Source: an uncultured Christensenellaceae bacterium
GTDB lineage: Bacteria; Bacillota; Clostridia; Christensenellales; Pumilibacteraceae
Direction: 5' to 3'
Length of the DNA stretch: 8,097 bases
Assembly: GCA_910588315.1 (NCBI GenBank)
Contig: CAJUQF010000091.1
Location: 1-8,097, forward strand
The translations under genes were made by a program, and so were the position numbers. The notes below the pieces were generated by a model. The model was not told where the DNA came from and did not search any database. It was given only the letters and a program-made list of their open reading frames with translations. Shown piece after piece: positions 1-6,343 of this stretch (the first letter of the stretch is position 1; each line of letters opens with the position of its first letter).

Positions 1-1183
1 CGGCTATCCCGCCGATACCGCTCGTATTGGCTACCGCAAAATCGCCGTCCGTAGCAACGGTCGCATAATTTTTCAATCCCGTGAGTTTCCCGATAACGCC
101 GCCGCTTTTGACATCGTAACCGACCGTGCCGCCGACTATATTACCGCCCTTAACGTAACCGTAAGACGTGCAATTATTTATATCGCCGTAGGACCATGCA
201 GCGATAAGCGCCGCGTATTGAGCGTTGGTTTCCATGTTCCCGTACACGGCGCAATTATCTATAGACGCGCCGTTGATAGCGACAAGCATACCGATATAGT
301 TTACGGCGCTCGTTCCGCTCACACTACCGAACAGAGTAAGATTTTTGATAGCGCCCGTCGCGCTGTTGAAAAATCCCTTATTTTTGCCGTATACGAGCGC
401 AACGTTATAAACGACATGCCCGTTCCCGTCGAACGTGCCTTTGAACCCGTTTGACGACGAGCCGCCGCCGATACCGCTCCACGTACAATCGGCAAGATCT
501 ATGTCCGCATTGAGTTTAACGTACTTTCCGTCGTAATACGCGTTATCGGTTTGACTATCCTTAAAATATGCAAGCTGGTCCGCCGTTTCTATAATATACG
601 GGTCGCTCTCTGTGCCGGTACCCGACGCGAAACCGCTTGCGACTTGAACGCCGTCCCAAACGGAATCCGCGTATATCACGGCGCCGCCGTCTGACTTACC
701 CACAATCACGCCGCCGCCGTTGCCGACCGCATAGTTCATCGCGTAAACGCCGTCCGCGGTTATCACTGCGTTGCCGCGGCAATATTCGACGTTTCCGGCG
801 TTCACTCCGACTATACCGCCCGCAGTGATCGCAGACACGCTGCCCGATACTTTACAAGCGCGTATCGTTCCGTAATTAAAAGCCGCAATGCCGCCCGCAA
901 TCTGCGCGCCCGTGACGTCTGCCGATACGTTCAACCGCGACACATGCCCTGCATTGCAGCCGAACACACCGCTATCGCCTTTTAAAGTCAACGTATGTCC
1001 GTTGCCGTCGAAATGTCCTTTAAACATATTCTCCTGCGTGCCGATAGCGACGAATCCGTCCGACAAATCGATATCCGATTTTAACGCAAAGTATTTTCCC
1101 GTCGTATCATATCCGCTATCCACGCACTCGGAAAGGAATATCATCTCGCTGCGCTTATCGAACATATAAGGATAGTCTTCGCC
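1..1183 (-). repeat. Two GLUG-type beta-helix repeat blocks in the lipoprotein
   Basis: Two homologous blocks follow the InlB-like repeats. Block 1 (about 671-1183) contains SDIDLSDG, then FKGHFDGNGHTL, then turns such as AGGIAAFNYG and AGGIVGVNAG. Block 2 (1 to about 625) opens with the classic cap GTGTESDPYII, then ADIDLADC, FKGTFDGNGHVV, and rungs such as IDNCAVYGNM and INNCTSYGYV. The FDGNGH landmarks lie 193 residues apart, giving the block period. The DPY cap of block 1 is degenerate (GGEDYPYMF). Known: GLUG motifs form rungs of right-handed beta-helices in bacterial surface proteins. The block continues past the left edge, so the copy number is unknown. Confidence 0.8.
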
Positions 1184-2455
1184 GCCGAGATCGGGATTGA
1201 ACGCCATGCGGTATACCGCCGTATAGTTCGCATCGCCCGTAACCGTCGGAAGATCGGCGATCTCGCCCGTACCGTCGTTCCAGCATACAAATTCCGAAAT
1301 AATATTGCCGGTACCGCCGCCGAGAGTCGCGCCCGTATATTCGATCTGCGCACCGTACTCGAGCGTCTTGCGTTCCAACTCGCCGTCGTCATCCGAGAAG
1401 ACAACGGTATAGCTTTTGACATAACGGTCGTAGATAGCATACACAGACATATCCGCATCGGCCGAAAGCGCCGCCGGCTCGCCGTCCTTCTCTGCGCTCC
1501 AACCGACAAACGTATAACCGTATTGCGCGTCGCCACGATTTATCGGAGTTTCGCCGTCGTATACTATTTCACTATGCTTTAATATCTCCCGCCGCGCTAT
1601 CTCCGAGCCGTCGGCATTTACGAACACTATGGTAAACGTATTCGACAGCACCGCAAAAGGAATGACCTTTTCTATCCGGTTATAATTATCGGTACCTTCT
1701 ACCGTCGCTTTGGCAAAATAATTGCCCTTGACGCTCGGCGCTTCCGAAGTAAATTCGCCGTCCGGCGAATTGCCGTAAGTCCAAACGATACTGCCGAATT
1801 TCGCCGCACCCTCGGGATCGCCCGCAGGCTCGCCGAGCATACGGTCCGATATGTTCGGCTCTTCCGTCCAGACGTTGTCCGCTTTGGCTATCACGAACTT
1901 ATATTCGAGATCCGCGTCCGTACCGTCGCTCCAACATGTGTGCGTTTTGTCTTTTAACGAAACTTTTACCGTATAATCCCCTGCATCGGTCTTAACGGCA
2001 TTCGTTATTTTATACTTGTCGCCTGCTGCTATTTCATAGCGAATGCTCTCGCCTGTATAAACGTATTCGCGAGTATCCGCATCCGGCTTATCGACTTTTT
2101 CCCGATCGAGCGCACGCGGCGAAAACACCGCGTACAGATCGATGTTTTTATCGGCCTTAATATCGTGCATTACGGCGCCGCCAACAGTAAAAGCCCAACC
2201 GTCGAATACATATGTAAACTGCTCGTCGGGCTTTTTTTGCGGCGTATCGCCGTCGTATACGATCGTTTCGCCGTCCTTGACCTTTTTCTCGGCAAGCAAC
2301 GTAAACCCGTCATCCGAATAAAATTTCACTACGCGCATGACGGTTACCGCATCGCCGCCGCCGTTACCGTCCGGCGTATTGCCGCACGCCGCGACAAACA
2401 TTATGCACATAATACATATCGCCGCTGCCGATAATATCACTTTGATTTTTTTCAT
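1..2455 (-). CDS. Large surface lipoprotein with InlB-like, Ig-like and GLUG repeats (3' end outside window)
   Basis: Seen: one open frame of 818 codons runs from the ATG at 2455 to the left edge without a stop, so the C-terminus is missing. Residues 1-24 are a lipoprotein signal: KKIK charged start, hydrophobic core, lipobox VAAC with Cys24 as the acylation site. A short Gly-rich linker follows. Domains in order: an InlB/Flg_new beta-grasp repeat (about 40-112), two Ig-like MBG-type repeats (about 120-190 with a DAGDY motif, and 191-270), two more InlB-type repeats (about 273-343 and 348-416), then two GLUG-type beta-helix blocks (about 425-595 and 611-818+). Known: such mosaics are extracellular binding or adhesion proteins in clostridia. 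Inferred: membrane-anchored surface protein with a glycan- or host-binding role; no catalytic domain is visible, though one could lie beyond the edge. The start is supported by GGAGG at 2469-2473 and a promoter at 2488-2516. Family type is confident; the ligand is unknown. Confidence 0.88.
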   Translation of the reverse strand, partial: MKKIKVILSAAAICIMCIMFVAACGNTPDGNGGGDAVTVMRVVKFYSDDGFTLLAEKKVKDGETIVYDGDTPQKKPDEQFTYVFDGWAFTVGGAVMHDIKADKNIDLYAVFSPRALDREKVDKPDADTREYVYTGESIRYEIAAGDKYKITNAVKTDAGDYTVKVSLKDKTHTCWSDGTDADLEYKFVIAKADNVWTEEPNISDRMLGEPAGDPEGAAKFGSIVWTYGNSPDGEFTSEAPSVKGNYFAKATVEGTDNYNRIEKVIPFAVLSNTFTIVFVNADGSEIARREILKHSEIVYDGETPINRGDAQYGYTFVGWSAEKDGEPAALSADADMSVYAIYDRYVKSYTVVFSDDDGELERKTLEYGAQIEYTGATLGGGTGNIISEFVCWNDGTGEIADLPTVTGDANYTAVYRMAFNPDLGGEDYPYMFDKRSEMIFLSECVDSGYDTTGKYFALKSDIDLSDGFVAIGTQENMFKGHFDGNGHTLTLKGDSGVFGCNAGHVSRLNVSADVTGAQIAGGIAAFNYGTIRACKVSGSVSAITAGGIVGVNAGNVEYCRGNAVITADGVYAMNYAVGNGGGVIVGKSDGGAVIYADSVWDGVQVASGFASGTGTESDPYIIETADQLAYFKDSQTDNAYYDGKYVKLNADIDLADCTWSGIGGGSSSNGFKGTFDGNGHVVYNVALVYGKNKGFFNSATGAIKNLTLFGSVSGTSAVNYIGMLVAINGASIDNCAVYGNMETNAQYAALIAAWSYGDINNCTSYGYVKGGNIVGGTVGYDVKSGGVIGKLTGLKNYATVATDGDFAVANTSGIGGIA
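1208..2338 (-). repeat. Three InlB-like (Listeria-Bacteroides, Flg_new) repeats flanking two Ig-like repeats
   Basis: Within the lipoprotein, three copies of a roughly 70-residue beta-grasp repeat can be aligned by eye, at about 2120-2338, 1427-1639 and 1208-1414. Each opens with a VxF strand followed by an acidic/Gly turn (YSDDG, VNADG, SDDDG). A middle strand follows (IVYDGDTP, IVYDGETP, IEYTGATL), then an aromatic-Trp core (FDGW, FVGW, FVCW), and the repeat closes with YxAxY/F-type strands (LYAVF, VYAIY, YTAVY). The third copy is the most divergent. Between copies 1 and 2 lie two Ig-like modules (about 1645-2100) with DAGDY and NYN signatures typical of MBG-type repeats. The repeats are diverged at DNA level, so recent tandem duplication is unlikely. 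Confidence 0.8.
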
Positions 2456-2468
2456 GCTTATACTACGA

Positions 2469-2473
2469 CCTCC
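2469..2473 (-). promoter_or_regulatory. Ribosome binding site of the lipoprotein gene
   Basis: On the minus strand GGAGG lies 13 nt before the ATG at 2455. The spacing is longer than the usual 5-9 nt, but the core is a full Shine-Dalgarno match and no other start fits the signal peptide better. Confidence 0.6.
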
Positions 2474-2487
2474 ACCGTACAGCTTAT

Positions 2488-2516
2488 ATTATACTTTTTT
2501 CAAGCCGACGTTTCAA
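2488..2516 (-). promoter_or_regulatory. Sigma-A type promoter of the lipoprotein gene
   Basis: On the minus strand TTGAAA (2511-2516) and TATAAT (2488-2493) are separated by exactly 17 bp, 11 of 12 positions matching the vegetative consensus. The predicted transcription start near 2481 gives a leader of about 26 nt that contains the GGAGG ribosome binding site. Position, orientation and leader length all fit. Confidence 0.82.
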
Positions 2517-2560
2517 TGGCAATTATTTTACGGTTTTTAACATTTCTTATACTGCGTCCC

Positions 2561-2589
2561 TTGACATGTACCGATATAAGGAATATAAT
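2561..2589 (+). promoter_or_regulatory. Perfect-consensus sigma-A promoter reading into the AraC-type regulator
   Basis: TTGACA (2561-2566) and TATAAT (2584-2589) are 17 bp apart, a 12 of 12 consensus match. The expected transcription start, about 7 nt after the -10 hexamer, is near 2596, which is the A of the regulator's best ATG. The transcript would therefore be leaderless or nearly so. An AAGGA stretch (2578-2582) lies inside the promoter spacer and would not be in this transcript. Confidence 0.8.
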
Positions 2590-2595
2590 CGTGTT

Positions 2596-3360
2596 ATGGA
2601 AAACATTCTCGGCAAACTGACGGTATACGACATAGCCGTATGCGCGGACATATTTTCTTCGGCAGGCACAAGGCGCGACATTACAAACAGGAATTGGTAC
2701 GGGCTTATATTTTCCACCAAAGGAAAAGTCAATTACTATCATAACGGCAGCGTTTATACGACCGACGAAAATCATTTTATTCTGGTACCACAAAAAAGTA
2801 CGTACTATCTTGTTTGCGAACAAGAGGACGTAGGTCCGGTCTTGAATTTTTACTGCAATCTCAATCTCGACAAGTTTATGAGTTTCGAATTTTCCGACCG
2901 TCAAATAATCGGCGACGCCGAAAAAGTCGTTACGTTATGGACTGACAAACGACCCGGCTGGCAGCTTACCGCAAAATCATTGATATACAAAATATTATCC
3001 GCGCTGTTCGACGGCAATCGAAACACTATTTTTCCCACGCACGTAAAAACCGCAATTTCTTTTATATATAAAAATTACGGCGACTGTACGCTCGATAACG
3101 CGCAAATCGCCGCAAGCGCCAATATAAGCCAAATATATCTGCAAAAAGAATTCATAAAATACATCGGGCAGCCGCCGCAAAAATTTTTGCAGAAGATCCG
3201 AATAAACAATGCCGCGGAACTGCTCGTATCCGGCACGCTTACGGTCTCCGATATATCACAGAAAACGGGATACGCGAGCGTATACCATTTTTCGCGGGCA
3301 TTCAAAAACATTATGGGCATGTCGCCTTTGCAGTACCGCAAAAGCTCCGGCATAATGTAA
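2596..3360 (+). CDS. AraC family transcriptional regulator (cupin sensor plus double HTH)
   Basis: A 254-residue one-component regulator. Seen: the N-terminal half (about residues 30-95) has the AraC cupin pattern, with RNWYGLIFSTKGKVNYY followed by HFILVPQKSTYYL. The C-terminal half holds two helix-turn-helix units: about 165-186 (TLDNAQIAASANISQIYLQK) and about 214-236, including SDISQKTGYASVYHFSRAFK. The family signature GMSPLQYRKS closes the protein. Known: cupin-type AraC proteins usually bind a sugar or small ligand and activate nearby carbohydrate genes. An in-frame ATG at 2566 would add 10 residues, but it overlaps the -35 hexamer and has no ribosome binding site, so 2596 is preferred. 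Neighbours: divergent from the lipoprotein gene, and convergent with the GRE gene with only 2 bp between stop codons. Inferred role: control of the GH127-GRE operon, the lipoprotein gene, or both. The ligand is unknown. Confidence 0.92.
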   Translation: MENILGKLTVYDIAVCADIFSSAGTRRDITNRNWYGLIFSTKGKVNYYHNGSVYTTDENHFILVPQKSTYYLVCEQEDVGPVLNFYCNLNLDKFMSFEFSDRQIIGDAEKVVTLWTDKRPGWQLTAKSLIYKILSALFDGNRNTIFPTHVKTAISFIYKNYGDCTLDNAQIAASANISQIYLQKEFIKYIGQPPQKFLQKIRINNAAELLVSGTLTVSDISQKTGYASVYHFSRAFKNIMGMSPLQYRKSSGIM

Positions 3361-3362
3361 TA

Positions 3363-5417
3363 TCAACCGAGATATTCCAAACGTTTGATCACGTGGTTTT
3401 GATATTCCGTCGACAGCTCGTTGAAATATCCGCTCCAGCCCCATACCCTGACTATCATATTCTTATGCGCGTCGGGATTGATCTGCGCGTCGAGCAGCGC
3501 GTCGCGATTAACTGCGTTAAGCTGGAGTTGGTGTCCCATCATTCTGATAAACGTCTTTACGAGCGCCGCAACTTTTTTTATGCCGCTGTCGTTTCTGAAC
3601 ACCGTGTCGTGGAACTCGAGCGTCAGCGGACCGCCGTTACAGCATTTTGTGAGATCGGGTTTTGTAAACGAGTTTATAACGGAAAGCACGCCGTCCGTCA
3701 CGATACCGAGCGACGGCGAATAATTGGCGGCAAACGGCTCGCCTTTTTTTCTGCCGTCAGCAGTCGCACCCAGCGTTTCCGACAGCCACACGTAATACAT
3801 AGCCGTTCCCGTGCCGGCGCGGAACACGCCGCCGCGTTCGTTTTTGTGCGCGGCGCAGGCTTGGGAAAACCCGTCCATCAGCTTTATAAGCATGTCGTCC
3901 GCAAGTTCGTCGTTATTTCCTACTTTGGGCGCGGCGAGCATAAGTTTACGCTCGCGCTCGAACCCGACGAAATCGGCGTCGAGAGCGCGTTTTAACGTAT
4001 CGAAATCGAAATTGCCCTCATCGAACACGTTCTTTTTTATCGACGCGAGCGCGTCCGCCGCATTGGAAAGTCCCGCGCCGTGGATACCGTAATTGTTATA
4101 CTTACCGCCGAGCGAGATATCCCTGCCCGATCTTATGCACCCGTCCATCAAAATACTTTGAAACGGCGACGGCTCGATGGAAATATTGCGCGTTTCACGC
4201 ACTATCTTTTCCACATACTCGCCGAGTATGCGCTCGGTCAGATCATAGAACCCGTCGAAAGTATTTATGCCGTCCGCGCGATAGATCGCGTCGCGCACCA
4301 CGGCGGGAAAACCGACTGCGTCGATATTGGGTATATCCATGCCCTTGCCCGGTATGATAAACTCCCAGCATGCGGCGACCGTATAGTCGTACGCGTCGCG
4401 CTCGTCGTAACCGAGCTTTACGAGCGCCGGGATCACGACGTCGTCGTTGCTGTACTGCGGGAATCCGAGTCCGCGCTTTGTCAGTCTCGTCCCGAGTTCG
4501 TAAACTTCGTCGGGCGTTTTAGAACAAACGCGCACGTTGATCTTGGGGTCGATAAGACCGAGTTCGAGCGACGCTTCCAGACAAAGTTTGCAAATATCGT
4601 CGAACACGTACGTGCCGTCGGGAGTCAAACCGCCGAGCATCAAACTCTGACCGTTGTCGCCCTGCTGTATGCCGGGATACATATCCGCGTCGAAGTTGAG
4701 CGATATAAAGAATTCTTCGGTAAGATCTTTTGCCGTCTCGCGATCGAGTTTGCCCGACTTGACGTCATGCTCGTACAGACTGCGCATATACTCGTCGAAC
4801 CGTCCGAGCGTATTGTGTTTGTTGCCGTTTAGCCAAAGCATGAAATTGATGAGCCGCAAAAATACGAGCGCCTCGTAATAGCTTTTTGCGCCCTTTCTCG
4901 GCACGCGTTTGAGCGCCGCCGCGAGTTCCCGGCAACCGAGTTCTTCGGCTTTCGCTTTGTATTTATCCGCTACGGTATACACCGCTTCGATACATACGAG
5001 CATAGCGCAAAGCTCGTCATGCTCCGCGGTATTTTCCTCGAACTCGCACGTGCTCGATACTATCTCGCCGCGAACGTGTTCGAGTCCGCAAGAGATCACA
5101 TGCTCGTAGTTGCTCGAAATATTACCGACGACGCCGCTGTCGAAGATGTAGAAATCGCGTTGACGCTCGCTCTGTTCTTCCGCAGTAAAAAGCGGCGGAA
5201 TATTCGCGACCGAACGCATAAAACCTATCCTGTCGCCTTTGTAAAGTCTCGCCTGTTCTTTCTCCGCGAGAAATTTCAATCGCTGTGCGGAACGCATGCT
5301 CCATGACAGCCCGCGCCGAAAAAAATCCGTCGCCACATCGTACTCGGTCGTATCGCGCTCATTGCGATAATCGCGCGCCTGCAAACGATCGTATATCTTA
5401 ATTACTCTTTCGGTCAT
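3363..5417 (-). CDS. Glycyl radical enzyme, pyruvate formate-lyase-like, atypical subfamily
   Basis: A 684-residue member of the PFL-like glycyl radical family, cytoplasmic and oxygen-sensitive. Seen: an N-terminal PFL domain; the active-site loop DYTVAACWEFIIPG with candidate thiyl Cys350 and Glu352; the conserved LGATADGRKKGEPFAANYSP stretch (about 549-568); and a C-terminal glycyl domain with QLNAVNRDALLDAQINPDAH and RVWGWSGYF, Gly660 being the radical site. Known: a Cys-x-Glu pair is typical of dehydratase or lyase-type GREs, whereas PFL itself has adjacent cysteines, so this is unlikely to be pyruvate formate-lyase. Odd: about 75-100 residues shorter than PFL or diol dehydratases, and Trp on both sides of the radical Gly where Ser/Ala and Tyr are usual. 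Start ATG 5417 has AAGGAG 5 nt upstream. It is last in the operon, 9 nt after its activase. Substrate unknown; context suggests a sugar-derived or glycan-linked small molecule. Confidence 0.93.
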   Translation of the reverse strand: MTERVIKIYDRLQARDYRNERDTTEYDVATDFFRRGLSWSMRSAQRLKFLAEKEQARLYKGDRIGFMRSVANIPPLFTAEEQSERQRDFYIFDSGVVGNISSNYEHVISCGLEHVRGEIVSSTCEFEENTAEHDELCAMLVCIEAVYTVADKYKAKAEELGCRELAAALKRVPRKGAKSYYEALVFLRLINFMLWLNGNKHNTLGRFDEYMRSLYEHDVKSGKLDRETAKDLTEEFFISLNFDADMYPGIQQGDNGQSLMLGGLTPDGTYVFDDICKLCLEASLELGLIDPKINVRVCSKTPDEVYELGTRLTKRGLGFPQYSNDDVVIPALVKLGYDERDAYDYTVAACWEFIIPGKGMDIPNIDAVGFPAVVRDAIYRADGINTFDGFYDLTERILGEYVEKIVRETRNISIEPSPFQSILMDGCIRSGRDISLGGKYNNYGIHGAGLSNAADALASIKKNVFDEGNFDFDTLKRALDADFVGFERERKLMLAAPKVGNNDELADDMLIKLMDGFSQACAAHKNERGGVFRAGTGTAMYYVWLSETLGATADGRKKGEPFAANYSPSLGIVTDGVLSVINSFTKPDLTKCCNGGPLTLEFHDTVFRNDSGIKKVAALVKTFIRMMGHQLQLNAVNRDALLDAQINPDAHKNMIVRVWGWSGYFNELSTEYQNHVIKRLEYLG

Positions 5418-5422
5418 AACTA

Positions 5423-5428
5423 CTCCTT
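5423..5428 (-). promoter_or_regulatory. Ribosome binding site of the GRE gene, overlapping the activase stop codon
   Basis: On the minus strand AAGGAG ends 5 nt before the GRE ATG (5417). The activase TAA stop (5427-5429) shares its two A bases with this motif (TAAGGAG). This suggests translational coupling, so the GRE and its activase would be made together. Confidence 0.85.
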
Positions 5429-6269
5429 AATACACGCGCGCATCGATGCCGAGTGCGGTAAAAAACTCCGGACGGACTCTCGGCTCTTTGCTTTCGTCGA
5501 AACACGGATCGTAATCCATGCCGAGCGACGAATACTTACTGCCCGCAAGCTTATTGTACGGCAGCAGTTCGATGAAGTCGGCATTACTGCTTTTTACCGT
5601 ATCGCCGACGGCGCGATAGTTGCTCTCCGTATCGGTGACGCCCGGTATGAGCGGCATACGCACGGCAAAAGAAACGCCGCTATTCGACAGTCGCTTCAAA
5701 TTGGCAAGTATGACGTCGATATCCGCGCCGGTGTATAGGCGAGCTTTTTTCTTGTCGTCCAAAAGTTTCAAATCGAAATAAACGAAGTCGACAAGCGGTA
5801 TCACGCGCATAAAATCCTTTTCGCTTACATATCCGCCCGTCTCTATGACGATGTGCAGTCTGTCTCGAATAAGCCGCACGGCCTCCGCGACGAACTCCGA
5901 TTGCAATAAGCACTCGCCGCCGCTGAACGTCACGCCGCCGCCGTTGGCGTTTAAAATACGCTCGTTTTTGAGCAGTTTTACGGCAAGCTTATTGGGTGTA
6001 TACTCTTCTCCGGAAACCCGCCACAGTCCTTGCGGACAGCGCTCCGCCGCGCTTTGCATGCTGTCGGACTCAAGCAGTCGAAAGTTCTCGCACGCGCCGC
6101 ATTTAAGGCAATGCCCGTCGCGGCGCACGAGCTGTTTAGCCATGCTCAAGCCTTCGGGATTGTGGCACCATTTGCACCTCATACCGCAGCCCTTCATAAA
6201 AACCGCGGTGCGTATGCCCGGTCCGTCGTACAGCGCAAACTCTTCGACCGAAAAAACCGTTCCTTTCAT
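5427..6269 (-). CDS. Radical SAM glycyl-radical-enzyme activase with a single auxiliary Fe-S cluster motif
   Basis: A 280-residue activating enzyme that uses S-adenosylmethionine and a [4Fe-4S] cluster to abstract hydrogen from the partner GRE glycine (Gly660 of the next gene). Seen: the N-terminal DGPGIRT motif; radical SAM ligands Cys28, Cys32 and Cys35 (CGMRCKWC) followed by HNPEG; the SAM-binding SGGE at 116-119; then ETGGYV and FDLKLLD. Between the radical SAM motif and SGGE is an insert with Cys54, Cys57, Cys60 and a lone Cys78-Pro, enough for one extra cluster. Known: PFL activase has no such insert, and many other GRE activases have eight cysteines for two clusters. Start: ATG 6269 is preferred, with a weak GGA 10 nt upstream. 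An in-frame TTG at 6296 lies 2 nt from a strong hairpin and lacks a ribosome binding site. The next gene starts 9 nt downstream. Confidence 0.92.
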   Translation of the reverse strand: MKGTVFSVEEFALYDGPGIRTAVFMKGCGMRCKWCHNPEGLSMAKQLVRRDGHCLKCGACENFRLLESDSMQSAAERCPQGLWRVSGEEYTPNKLAVKLLKNERILNANGGGVTFSGGECLLQSEFVAEAVRLIRDRLHIVIETGGYVSEKDFMRVIPLVDFVYFDLKLLDDKKKARLYTGADIDVILANLKRLSNSGVSFAVRMPLIPGVTDTESNYRAVGDTVKSSNADFIELLPYNKLAGSKYSSLGMDYDPCFDESKEPRVRPEFFTALGIDARVY

Positions 6270-6297
6270 AACTTTAATATCCGGTTTTGCTTGCAAT

Positions 6298-6324
6298 TAC
6301 GGAGCGCATGATCCGCGCTCCGTA
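6298..6324 (-). other. Intercistronic hairpin between the GH127 and activase genes
   Basis: A perfect 10-bp inverted repeat (6298-6307 with 6315-6324) encloses a 7-nt loop. On the minus-strand transcript the hairpin begins 20 nt after the GH127 stop and is followed by AAUUGCAAGC, not a U-tract, so it does not look like a full intrinsic terminator. It lies about 28 nt before the activase ATG. Likely roles, all inferred: protection of the GH127 message from 3' decay, an RNA processing point, or partial termination that sets different levels of hydrolase and radical enzyme. Confidence 0.7.
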
Positions 6325-6343
6325 CTGCCTGCTTATTTTTATA

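Noticed and set aside
218..454. Short plus-strand open frames opposite the lipoprotein gene (also near 637-828, 888-1169 and 2165-2434)
   Set aside because: They lie opposite an uninterrupted 818-codon frame with clear domains and show only complementary composition.
2456..2488. Direct repeat GCTTATA at 2456-2462 and 2482-2488
   Set aside because: Seven bases, A/T-rich, one copy overlapping the -10 region; likely chance and not enough to call an operator.
2500..2904. Minus-strand open frame of 134 codons upstream of the lipoprotein gene
   Set aside because: It mostly overlaps the AraC sensor domain in antisense, has no recognisable domain and would read through both divergent promoters.
3359..3376. 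Inverted repeat AATATC / GATATT across the two convergent stop codons
   Set aside because: Only a 6-bp A/T-rich stem with no U-tract on either strand; too weak to call a terminator.
4080..4832. Plus-strand open frame of 250 codons opposite the GRE
   Set aside because: Antisense shadow of conserved GRE sequence; Arg/Val-rich with no family motif or start signal. The frames at 3393-3995 and 5845-6372 are rejected for the same reason.
6294..6296. In-frame TTG as the activase start (10 residues longer fused to the MKG start, 289 in total)
   Set aside because: It lies 2 nt after a strong hairpin, leaving no accessible ribosome binding site, and the extra residues precede the conserved N-terminus starting at MKGTVFSVEE.
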